Of a stretch of DNA of 43,201 nt, positions 15,416-23,546 are shown in pieces (within the stretch, counting starts at the first letter, position 1; each line of letters starts with the position of its first letter). A program made the position numbers and the translations under genes. Source of the stretch: CAWKDC01 sp044445605 (lineage in GTDB: Bacteria > Pseudomonadota > Gammaproteobacteria > JABCZS01). Below the pieces are notes generated by a model. That model ran no database searches. It saw only the letters and a program-made list of their open reading frames with translations, and was not told the DNA's origin. The stretch lies in assembly GCA_044445605.1 (NCBI GenBank), contig JBIOEA010000019.1, forward strand, positions 1 through 43,201, in the 5' to 3' direction.

Positions 15416-18097
15416 ATGAAGACGAACTTTGTTGGTCTGGCAGTGATTGAGCCACATATTAGGGCGTATTGGCTAAGACGGCATGGTGTTGGGAAACCAC
15501 TCAACAATGATCCTAAAAATGCGTTTTTAGACCGTTTCAGCAGACAAATCGCCGATATTATTAAACTCGTAGAGGAAGCACAAGCGGAAGGGACTCATGG
15601 CACGAAAATGGCGGATATACGAGAAAACCTGTACGCGTCCCTAAGAAATTTCAACGCTCAATTGCATGAGATGGAGATCCAGCACTTCGGTGATAAGCTA
15701 TTTTGTGATCTCATTCACTTACTTGAACAAGACGTGGAAGGGGCAAGCCTACATCTCCAACCCATCCTGGGCACGACAGAAGGCGAATCAAACCTCCCTG
15801 TAAAATCTTATGTCAAACTGCTGGGCGGTGCCATTCTTGCCGATATACCCCAAGGGTTTAATCCATTTTTTGGCAGCGAAAAAAATGAAGAAAATGAGCT
15901 CGTCTCAAATGAGGGAGTATGCGCCGCGATTGTTGACTCCTGGGGTAACCGTGAACCTTTATCAGCCGTTGAATTATTTAAAAAACAGGATATCTACTCA
16001 GAAGCTACCGCCAGAGCATCAGACATTGTTCACTTTCATGAAATCAATCGTCTTTTTAAAAATCATGATGCTCTGTCATCAAACTCTTTTTATAGCTTAC
16101 TCATATTATTCTCTTCAAAAAACGGACCAGCACATGCCATTGGCATCCGTCAAGTGCTCATTAACGAAATCGAAATATGTGAACCTAATTATGGAAATTT
16201 TAAATTTAAAAACAAAGCAGATGCCATAAAATTTTTACAATTTATCGCGATCTCTTATTTCGTGCACTCAGGAAACGACATGGATAAAGCTTTTTTGAAA
16301 AAAGCACCTATACGAAACAAACAGGCTCACTCAATCAGCGAAAGTAACATTACCATTCAAACAGAGCCTGCAAAACCTATCAACCTTGATGAACTCCTCC
16401 GCTATACGTTAGACTCCATCAGTGTACTCGTCGCAAATGCAAACACTACTCATTCAGAAGCAGAAAAAACAATAAATTTATTATTACCCATTCTCAAAAA
16501 AGACAGACGAACCACTGGTGCTTCCCACATGATTCAGATCCTAATGGAATCTCAATTCTTTCATGTCATTCAAATAGTATGTATTGCGTCCGTCTTTAGG
16601 CTCAAGGAAACTGAAAACAACTTTACGATCATGCTGCTTGATACAATTGTCACGAACATAGAAAAATTAGAATCGCGTCTGTTGCTAAGAATATTGATGA
16701 AGTTTTCACCCGGCCTAGATAAACGCTATTATGATCAATTTGAAAGCATGAGCAGCAACACAAACAGACGTCTGATCCTCGAAAACATGATGGTGCACAA
16801 AACCGATGTAAAACTATTATTCTCCTTCTTTGATAAGTTTAGGGACAGCCCAGCACTATTGGAGACTATTGCCGTTAACGGATTGAGCGAAAAATTGATC
16901 AGTGCACTCATGAAACATGATCTAAACGTGCTCACTCGTATATCCAACATGCTTTATGGATCTGAGTCGCTGCCAGGCGAGATGGATAGAGTTGCTAGAA
17001 TACTTATCATTGAGAAATGCATGAATAAAATGCCTGATAATGTCCAGTTTACCCATGCTGAATTCGTCAAAACCATGGAAAATGTCATCATCAAAGCAAC
17101 CACGCCCATGAGTGATGAGGAGATTTTTAACAAGACAGTGCTCGCGTCAAACATAAATAGCGCTGACATGCTTCTTGCCGCTTATCAATTCGAGCCAGAA
17201 AACTTTGCAACGTTAATAACGCTTTGTGACAATATTATTCAAAACCCAACCTGCAGCACGGATCAACGAAACGAGTGGGATTTTATCAAGCGATATGCTG
17301 AAGCAATTCAACACAATCTTCCAGATGACATCACTGCTTTTATGAATAACGAACAAACCATGGAAAATTACTTGAAGTATTTTGAGAGATTCAATAAATT
17401 AACCTTCCTACACCCAACGCGTATCGCAGCACTTGGCCTCTATACGCACCTAACAGCCCATTTACCCGACAAACAGCATTGCCAACTGTTGCTTTTATTG
17501 CACAAAAAAATCACTAACCTCCCGGCCGATATAACGGCCCTTTGCAATGGATTAACCCTTGAAAACCAACTCTATCTGGTACCGATATTGACCAGCAAGG
17601 AGCTCATCCACAAGATGAGCGATGAGCAGTTTTCAACGATGATTGAAAAAATTGCATCGCTACACCCAGAGCATGGCCTTGCGACAATCAATGAGGTGCT
17701 TCTTAATCCTGTTTTTGTTGACAACTTATCTATCAAGCAAATCGCGCTACTTGTCAAATCGTTAACAACAACGCGTGACAATGGGCACTGCCTTGCCGAA
17801 GCTTTTCAATATGATGAGCAAGCCAGTTTTGCGGAAAAATGTAGAGAACATGCAGTTTTTCCACGAGCAATAACAGGAATGATGGCAGACGTGTCACCCA
17901 ATAAAACCCGCTGGGCGCAAATTGTCGACGTTCTACGCAAACGAGCCGATCATCTCTTAAGTGAAGACGCTACAGGAACACTGGCAACATCACTCGGTAA
18001 AGATATTACTTACGTTAACGACCTTGCCAACAAATCGCTATTAACCAAATTCGCACAACCTAAAGCCCAAACAAGCAATGCTAAACGGATTACTTAG
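15416..18097 (+). CDS. large protein with YopT-like (C58, papain-fold) cysteine protease domain, 893 aa
   Basis: Residues about 125-290 show the ordered motifs of YopT/C58 cysteine proteases: NEGVCAAIVDSW (Cys169, Trp176), GPAHAIGI (His240), and EICEPNYGNFKFKN about 16 residues later. In YopT the last motif is usually DPNYG, so the third catalytic position here is Glu256 instead of Asp. YopT-type enzymes cut lipid-modified host Rho GTPases or other host proteins; that target is not shown here. The remaining 600 residues are helical and unrecognised. The open frame continues upstream through a repeat, but ATG 15416 is preferred because a consensus promoter ends 6 bp before it; there is no Shine-Dalgarno sequence. 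No signal peptide. It is an effector candidate by analogy. Confidence 0.65.
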   Translation: MKTNFVGLAVIEPHIRAYWLRRHGVGKPLNNDPKNAFLDRFSRQIADIIKLVEEAQAEGTHGTKMADIRENLYASLRNFNAQLHEMEIQHFGDKLFCDLIHLLEQDVEGASLHLQPILGTTEGESNLPVKSYVKLLGGAILADIPQGFNPFFGSEKNEENELVSNEGVCAAIVDSWGNREPLSAVELFKKQDIYSEATARASDIVHFHEINRLFKNHDALSSNSFYSLLILFSSKNGPAHAIGIRQVLINEIEICEPNYGNFKFKNKADAIKFLQFIAISYFVHSGNDMDKAFLKKAPIRNKQAHSISESNITIQTEPAKPINLDELLRYTLDSISVLVANANTTHSEAEKTINLLLPILKKDRRTTGASHMIQILMESQFFHVIQIVCIASVFRLKETENNFTIMLLDTIVTNIEKLESRLLLRILMKFSPGLDKRYYDQFESMSSNTNRRLILENMMVHKTDVKLLFSFFDKFRDSPALLETIAVNGLSEKLISALMKHDLNVLTRISNMLYGSESLPGEMDRVARILIIEKCMNKMPDNVQFTHAEFVKTMENVIIKATTPMSDEEIFNKTVLASNINSADMLLAAYQFEPENFATLITLCDNIIQNPTCSTDQRNEWDFIKRYAEAIQHNLPDDITAFMNNEQTMENYLKYFERFNKLTFLHPTRIAALGLYTHLTAHLPDKQHCQLLLLLHKKITNLPADITALCNGLTLENQLYLVPILTSKELIHKMSDEQFSTMIEKIASLHPEHGLATINEVLLNPVFVDNLSIKQIALLVKSLTTTRDNGHCLAEAFQYDEQASFAEKCREHAVFPRAITGMMADVSPNKTRWAQIVDVLRKRADHLLSEDATGTLATSLGKDITYVNDLANKSLLTKFAQPKAQTSNAKRIT

Positions 18098-18111
18098 AGC
18101 CTGATATCATC

Positions 18112-20790
18112 TTACGTTGAAAGCAGCTCTAAATTACCACCTATCGCCGCCGTATTCACACTCACTACTCGCTCATGCACCAATCGGGTCAGATAATTCG
18201 GGCCACCGGCCTTAGGCCCCGTTCCAGATAGCCCCTGGCCTCCAAATGGCTGCACCCCGACCACCGCACCAATCATGTTCCGGTTTACATAGGCATTCCC
18301 CGCATCAACTGCCTCAGTCACTGCCTTATATCGCCCCTCAATCCGGCTTTCTATGCCAAAGGTCAATCCATAGCCCGTGCTGTTGATCGCCTCTATCACC
18401 TGCTCAAGCTCTGTTGCCTTGAAACGAATCAGGTGCAAGATAGGCCCAAACACCTCGCCTTTCAATACCTGCACATTGTCTACCTCACAGACCGTTGGGG
18501 GTACGAAACAGCCCAGAGGCGCCGCCGTTTGATAGACCCACTGCGCCTTCCCTGCTTTGAGCGCATCAACGTACCCCTCTAGCATCGCCTTGGCATCCGT
18601 ATCAATCACCGGCCCAATGTCAGTATCCAGGGCCAGCGGGTCGCCTACCTTTAATAGGTCCATCGCACCCTTCAGTATCGTAATAAAAGGCTCGGCAATC
18701 TCTTCCTGAATGAACAATACCCGCAACGCGGAACAACGCTGCCCCGCCGAATCAAAGGCTGACTGCATCACGTCTATGACGACTTGCTCGAGCAACGCCG
18801 TCGAATCCACTATCATCGCGTTCTGCCCGCCGGTCTCCGCCAGAAACGGAATGATGGGGCCAGGTTTCTGTGCCAATGTTTGATTCATCCGCCGTGCCGT
18901 TTCGGTCGAACCCGTGAATAGTACGCCCGCTAAACGTGCATCACTCAATAAAGCGGGCCCTACCGAACCACTGTCGCCCATCACACATTGCAATACGTCT
19001 TTTGGAACCCCCGCTTCATGAAATAATGAAACCGCTGCCAACGCAATCTGTGGCGTTTGATGCGCAGGCTTTGCTAATGCCGTATTCCCAACAACAAGTG
19101 CGCCCATGATTTGCCCCGTGAATATCGACAACGGGAAATTCCATGGGCTGATGCAGGCCATCACACCACGACCGCGATACGACAGTTGATTCGACTCGCC
19201 CGTAGGCCCGGCGAATGTCACCGGCTCACCCATCAACGCTTCTGCTTGCACAGCATAGTAACGACAGAAATCTACTGACTCCCGGACCTCACCTATCGCA
19301 TTCGATAATGTCTTGCCCGCTTCCTTCATCAACAAGGCATAAAATAAATAACGCTGTTCTTCAAGAAGATCCGCAGCACGCCGCACGATCGCCGCGCGTT
19401 CGGATACAGGCCGCGTTGACCACGATTGATACGCTAATTGCGATTTTTCGAAACACGCTGAAATCTCCCGTGCCGTTGTCTTTTCAACACTGAATAATGG
19501 CATCTTTGCTAGGTAAGATTGCACCTGCGTTTCAATCAATTTCAAGGTCACTAAATCAGTCACGTCGTCTCCTCGGCTGTTCAAGCGCGATGGGCCAAAT
19601 AAGTTTCGAGGTAATGGGATGGATTTGGGATGTGACAAGCGTACATGTGGGTCACGTTGTTGCTTGAGAAACGATGTGTTTGCGCCGTTTTCAATCAATC
19701 GACGAATTAAATAAGGTAACAACTGCTCGTAATTGCCGATGGGCGCGTAAATGCGTGAGCGGATGTGTGTCGATTTTGTGACAGCATCATGTTGGGATTG
19801 GCCCATGCCGTATAATCGCTGAATTTCACAAGAAAATCCCTCCGCCCTTCGGGCACCTCCCTTTACAAAGGGAGGGGAGATTTTTTTTGCCGCTTCAACA
19901 ATAGAATCCAAAGAAAAAGCATTATGCGTTGCAAATTGAGGATAAATAACGCCTGCATTTTCCATCAGCAAAGCAGCACAGGCTAAATAGGATTCATCCG
20001 TCTCTGACTTCTCTGTGTAAACCGGATAATCATCACATCCGAGTACTTGTGCGCGCTTGATTTCTGTGTCCCAGTACGCGCCTTTGACCAATCGCACCAT
20101 GATGTTGCGATCATATTGTTTCGCCCATGTCGCTAATCGTTCGATGACAGATTTCGCACGCTTTTGGTAGGCCTGCACAGCTATCCCTAATCCGTTCCAG
20201 TTCGATAAAGATTCATCTTGCATTAGTTTTTCAAATAATGCTAATTGATATTCCAATCGATCTGATTCTTCGGCGTCTATCGTTATGCCTATATGATAAG
20301 ACTTCGCCAGCTCCGCCAATTGTTTGATGCGATCATACATCACGGGGAAACCCGTTTTCCACTGCAATACTTCAAAACGAGGATATAAGGCTGATAGTTT
20401 GATCGATATCCCCGATGATGCCATCGGGCCTTGATGATTCGATGCTTTGCCAACAGCATGAATCGCGTGGATATATGAATTTAGATAGGCCAATGCTTCG
20501 GGCTCCGTGCGGGCCGATTCGCCTAACATATCAAATGAATATACATTGCTTGTCTTTGAAGCTTTTTTGAGCGCCGATTCGATCGTCTGCGCCATCACAA
20601 ATTGTCTGGCCATCAACTTGATAACCGATCGGATAAACGGCGGATGCCAACCAAATTGGTCTTTTAACAACACATCAGCCGTGTGTTTATCCGGTATGCG
20701 AAGTAATGCTTCTGCTAAACACATCCATCCTCGGCCGCGTGACGTCGAGAAATCAAAGCGGTTCAGTAGGTGCGTTTGTAACCAGTCCAT
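18112..20790 (-). CDS. putA: bifunctional proline dehydrogenase / pyrroline-5-carboxylate dehydrogenase PutA
   Basis: PutA oxidises proline to glutamate in two steps. The 892-aa protein has an FAD-dependent proline dehydrogenase barrel (about 85-375, with YPQFATHN and IYAPIGNYEQLLPYLIRRL, Arg363/364). An aldehyde dehydrogenase domain follows (about 450-880), with NFPLSIFTGQ, Glu652 in AETGGQN and catalytic Cys686 in GQRCSALR. It lacks the N-terminal ribbon-helix-helix DNA-binding domain and most of the arm of long PutAs, so it should not repress its own gene. Residues about 303-319 (KISPPFVKGGARRAEGF) are extra and come from an in-frame family B repeat. The gene starts 13 bp after lpd, so it is probably read with aceEF-lpd. 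It converges with the YopT-like gene, 14 bp apart. Confidence 0.95.
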   Translation of the reverse strand: MDWLQTHLLNRFDFSTSRGRGWMCLAEALLRIPDKHTADVLLKDQFGWHPPFIRSVIKLMARQFVMAQTIESALKKASKTSNVYSFDMLGESARTEPEALAYLNSYIHAIHAVGKASNHQGPMASSGISIKLSALYPRFEVLQWKTGFPVMYDRIKQLAELAKSYHIGITIDAEESDRLEYQLALFEKLMQDESLSNWNGLGIAVQAYQKRAKSVIERLATWAKQYDRNIMVRLVKGAYWDTEIKRAQVLGCDDYPVYTEKSETDESYLACAALLMENAGVIYPQFATHNAFSLDSIVEAAKKISPPFVKGGARRAEGFSCEIQRLYGMGQSQHDAVTKSTHIRSRIYAPIGNYEQLLPYLIRRLIENGANTSFLKQQRDPHVRLSHPKSIPLPRNLFGPSRLNSRGDDVTDLVTLKLIETQVQSYLAKMPLFSVEKTTAREISACFEKSQLAYQSWSTRPVSERAAIVRRAADLLEEQRYLFYALLMKEAGKTLSNAIGEVRESVDFCRYYAVQAEALMGEPVTFAGPTGESNQLSYRGRGVMACISPWNFPLSIFTGQIMGALVVGNTALAKPAHQTPQIALAAVSLFHEAGVPKDVLQCVMGDSGSVGPALLSDARLAGVLFTGSTETARRMNQTLAQKPGPIIPFLAETGGQNAMIVDSTALLEQVVIDVMQSAFDSAGQRCSALRVLFIQEEIAEPFITILKGAMDLLKVGDPLALDTDIGPVIDTDAKAMLEGYVDALKAGKAQWVYQTAAPLGCFVPPTVCEVDNVQVLKGEVFGPILHLIRFKATELEQVIEAINSTGYGLTFGIESRIEGRYKAVTEAVDAGNAYVNRNMIGAVVGVQPFGGQGLSGTGPKAGGPNYLTRLVHERVVSVNTAAIGGNLELLST
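19833..19889 (-). repeat. family B-like palindromic repeat inserted in frame in putA
   Basis: The core CCTCCCTTTACAAAGGGAGG and the nearby CCGCCCTTCGGG resemble family B hairpins in the spacers. Read in the putA frame it gives about 17 residues between the conserved THNAFSL and EIQRLYGMG segments that other PutA proteins lack. Confidence 0.75.
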
Positions 20791-20803
20791 TGGTTATTGT
20801 CCT

Positions 20804-22258
20804 TCACTTCTTCGGCATATACAAATCAGTAATCGTTCCTTCGAAAATCTCCGTCGCCATCGCCAATGTTTCAGCCAATGTCGGATGCGGATGAATCGTC
20901 AAGGCGATGTCTTCTGCGGTACAACCCATTTCGATCGCCAACGTTGCTTCGGCAATCAAATCACCCGCATGTGGCCCAACAATACCAGCGCCTAACAAGC
21001 GGTGCGTGTTCTTATCAAACACTACCTTCGTTAAACCTTCTGGCCTGTCTTCACACAACGCACGGCCGCTCGCCGCAAAAGGGAATATGCCTACGCCAAC
21101 TTCATAACCCTGTTCTTTCGCTTGCGCTTCCATTAAACCAACCCATGCTACTTCAGGATCCGTGTACGCAACACTTGGAATGCACTGAACATCAAAGAAA
21201 TGTTTCTTGCCCGCAATCACTTCCGCTGCCAAACGACCTTCTGGGATCGCTTTGTGCGCTAACATCGGGTTACCATTGATATCACCAATCGAGAAAATGT
21301 GCGGCACGTTCGTACGCATTTGGTTGTCTGCAGCAATGAAACCACGCTCATCAACCTTTACACCCGCTTTCTCAGCATCAATTAATTTACCGTTAGGAAT
21401 ACGGCCTACCGCTGACAACAATTTATCAAAACGCTCGGCTTTGCCAGGTTTATACTCACCATCAAACGTCACATACAAACCGTCTTTCTTCGCTTCAACT
21501 GCCGTTACTTTGGTTTTGAGGTGGATCGCTTTGTAACGCGTCGATACGTACTTCATGAAAGGCTTCAATAAATCTTTATCAATGCCACCCAATAAGCCGT
21601 CTGCTAATTCAACAACGGTCACTTCACTGCCCAACGCACGGTAGACGCAGGCCATTTCCATACCAATAATGCCGCCACCCATCACGAGTAGGGATTTTGG
21701 CACTTCTTTCAATTCAAGCGCGCCTGTCGAATCCATCACGCGAGGATCATCTTTCGGAATGAATGGCAATGACACCGGACGTGAACCCGCCGCAATGATC
21801 GCATAATCAAAAGTGATGATCTGCTTGCTGCCATCTGGCGCCGTCACTTCAAGCGCGTTTGGGCCCGTGAACTTGCCTTCGCCACGCACAATCTCAACTT
21901 TGCGTTGCTTAGACAACATTTTTAAGCCGCCCGTTAAACGAGAAACGATGCCATCTTTCCATTCGCGTAATTTGTTAATGTCAATTTTTGGCTTGCCGTA
22001 CACAACACCATGCTTTTCCATCTCATGACTTTCTTCAATGTGCTTGGCCACATGCAATAATGCTTTCGAAGGAATACATCCCACATTTAAACAAACACCG
22101 CCAATGCTTTCATAACGCTCAACCAGTATGACATTGTTGGACGAAGGATTTTTCGCCCCGCCAGCTTGCTCAGCAAATAAATCCGCCGCGCGAAATGCCG
22201 CAGAGTATCCCCCAGGCCCGCTGCCTAATACCACTAAGTGTGCGTGAACAGTGTTCAT
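20804..22258 (-). CDS. lpdA: dihydrolipoyl dehydrogenase (E3)
   Basis: E3 reoxidises the lipoyl groups of pyruvate and 2-oxoglutarate dehydrogenases, passing electrons through FAD to NAD+. The 484-aa protein has the FAD loop GSGPGGYSAAF (12-22), the redox disulfide GGVCLNVGCIPSK (Cys56, Cys61), a NAD+ loop MGGGIIGMEMA, and the active-site end HPHPTLAE. ATG 22258 is chosen over an upstream TTG because GGAGG lies before it. Relative to E. coli Lpd there are about 12 extra residues between the first FAD strand and VILVERY (around 31-42, QAGGAKNPSSNN). Their DNA resembles a family A hairpin. It lies between aceF (16 bp upstream) and putA (13 bp downstream). Confidence 0.96.
   Translation of the reverse strand: MNTVHAHLVVLGSGPGGYSAAFRAADLFAEQAGGAKNPSSNNVILVERYESIGGVCLNVGCIPSKALLHVAKHIEESHEMEKHGVVYGKPKIDINKLREWKDGIVSRLTGGLKMLSKQRKVEIVRGEGKFTGPNALEVTAPDGSKQIITFDYAIIAAGSRPVSLPFIPKDDPRVMDSTGALELKEVPKSLLVMGGGIIGMEMACVYRALGSEVTVVELADGLLGGIDKDLLKPFMKYVSTRYKAIHLKTKVTAVEAKKDGLYVTFDGEYKPGKAERFDKLLSAVGRIPNGKLIDAEKAGVKVDERGFIAADNQMRTNVPHIFSIGDINGNPMLAHKAIPEGRLAAEVIAGKKHFFDVQCIPSVAYTDPEVAWVGLMEAQAKEQGYEVGVGIFPFAASGRALCEDRPEGLTKVVFDKNTHRLLGAGIVGPHAGDLIAEATLAIEMGCTAEDIALTIHPHPTLAETLAMATEIFEGTITDLYMPKK
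22139..22159 (-). repeat. possible diverged family A hairpin inside lpdA
   Basis: On the coding strand GGGGCGAAAAATCC followed by TTCGTCC aligns with family A (GGGGCGAAACATC followed by TTTCGCCC) with three changes after the shared GGGGCGAAA. It encodes GGAKNPSS, within a segment that E. coli Lpd lacks. Confidence 0.35.
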
Positions 22259-22274
22259 GTGTATAACCTCCAAT

Positions 22275-23531
22275 TTATAACAATACTCGTCTCAAATCCG
22301 CCAATAATCCCGACAAATACGTGCTGAACCGTGCCGCTTGCGCGCCATCGATCACACGATGGTCGTAAGACAAGGACAACGGCAGCATCAAGCGGGGTAC
22401 AAACGCACCGTCTTGATAGACCGGCTTCATTTGTGATTTCGATACGCCCAATATAGCAACGTCTGGTGCATTGATGATCGGCGTAAATGCCGTACCGCCT
22501 ACACCCCCTAAACTCGAAATCGTAAACGAACTGCCCTGCATTTCCATCGGCGTTAATTTGCCCGCGCGCGCTTTTTCACTCAACGCACCCAATTCCTTCG
22601 CTAATTCAAATAACCCTTTTTGATCCACATCGCGAATCACCGGCACCACCAATCCGCCGGGCGTGTCAACGGCGACACCAATGTGATAGTACTTTTTGAA
22701 AATCCATTGCTGCCCATCTGGCGATAACGATGAATTAAAATCAGGAAACTGCTTCAATGCAGCCACCACCGCTTTCATCAAAAATACGAGCGGCGTTAAT
22801 TTGAAACCTTGTTTCTCAGCCTTCGCCTTTTGACTGTCACGGAATGCTTCGAGCTCAGTAATGTCCGCTTCATCAAATTGTGTCACGTGCGGAATCAATA
22901 CCCAATTACGGTGCAAGAACGTCGCTGATAACTTTTTGATCCGGGGAATGGCCTTGATTTCAAATTCACCAAATTGTGAAAAATCAACCGCGGGCATCAT
23001 CGGTAATCCGCTGCCTTCAACGGCCTCACCCGATAAACGCTTCTTCACATGGGCATGCAAATCAGAAATTTGTATCCGACCCTTACGTCCACTGCCGCCA
23101 ACATTCGATAACTCAACCCCTAATTCGCGCGCTAAACGACGTACGGCAGGGCTGGCGTAAACGCCAATGCCGATAGAAGTGGGTTCTGACGTTGCTATCG
23201 GTTTTTCAACAGGCGTTTGGATAACAGGGGCAACTTGAGCAACAGGCTCAGGCTTGACAATTTCAGGTTTTAAAGGCGCCGGCGCAGCAGCCACGGCATC
23301 ACCTGCTTCCAAGGTATACATCAGATCGCCTTGTTTGACTTTGTCGCCGACCTTCACGGCTACCGCAGACACCACGCCGCCAACGCTCGCAGGAACATCC
23401 ATCGCCGCTTTATCACTTTCCAACGTCATGATCGTGTCGTTCTTACGAATCACGTCGCCAGGCTTAATATTCACCTCAATAACACTTACTGCATTGGGGC
23501 TACCGATATCGGGTACATAAACTGATTTCAC
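22275..23531 (-). CDS. aceF: pyruvate dehydrogenase E2, dihydrolipoamide acetyltransferase
   Basis: E2 is the core of the pyruvate dehydrogenase complex and transfers acetyl groups to CoA. The 418-aa protein has one lipoyl domain (about 1-76, lipoylated Lys41 in LESDKAAM), an Ala/Pro-rich linker, and a peripheral-subunit-binding domain (about 125-165, YASPAVRRLARELGVEL). The acetyltransferase domain (about 190-418) carries the catalytic SYDHRVIDGA near the end. E. coli AceF has three lipoyl domains and 630 aa, so this is a short single-lipoyl form, which is common in other bacteria. It sits between aceE (15 bp upstream) and lpdA (16 bp downstream) on the same strand. Confidence 0.96.
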   Translation of the reverse strand: MKSVYVPDIGSPNAVSVIEVNIKPGDVIRKNDTIMTLESDKAAMDVPASVGGVVSAVAVKVGDKVKQGDLMYTLEAGDAVAAAPAPLKPEIVKPEPVAQVAPVIQTPVEKPIATSEPTSIGIGVYASPAVRRLARELGVELSNVGGSGRKGRIQISDLHAHVKKRLSGEAVEGSGLPMMPAVDFSQFGEFEIKAIPRIKKLSATFLHRNWVLIPHVTQFDEADITELEAFRDSQKAKAEKQGFKLTPLVFLMKAVVAALKQFPDFNSSLSPDGQQWIFKKYYHIGVAVDTPGGLVVPVIRDVDQKGLFELAKELGALSEKARAGKLTPMEMQGSSFTISSLGGVGGTAFTPIINAPDVAILGVSKSQMKPVYQDGAFVPRLMLPLSLSYDHRVIDGAQAARFSTYLSGLLADLRRVLL

Positions 23532-23546
23532 AAGCCATCCCTCATA

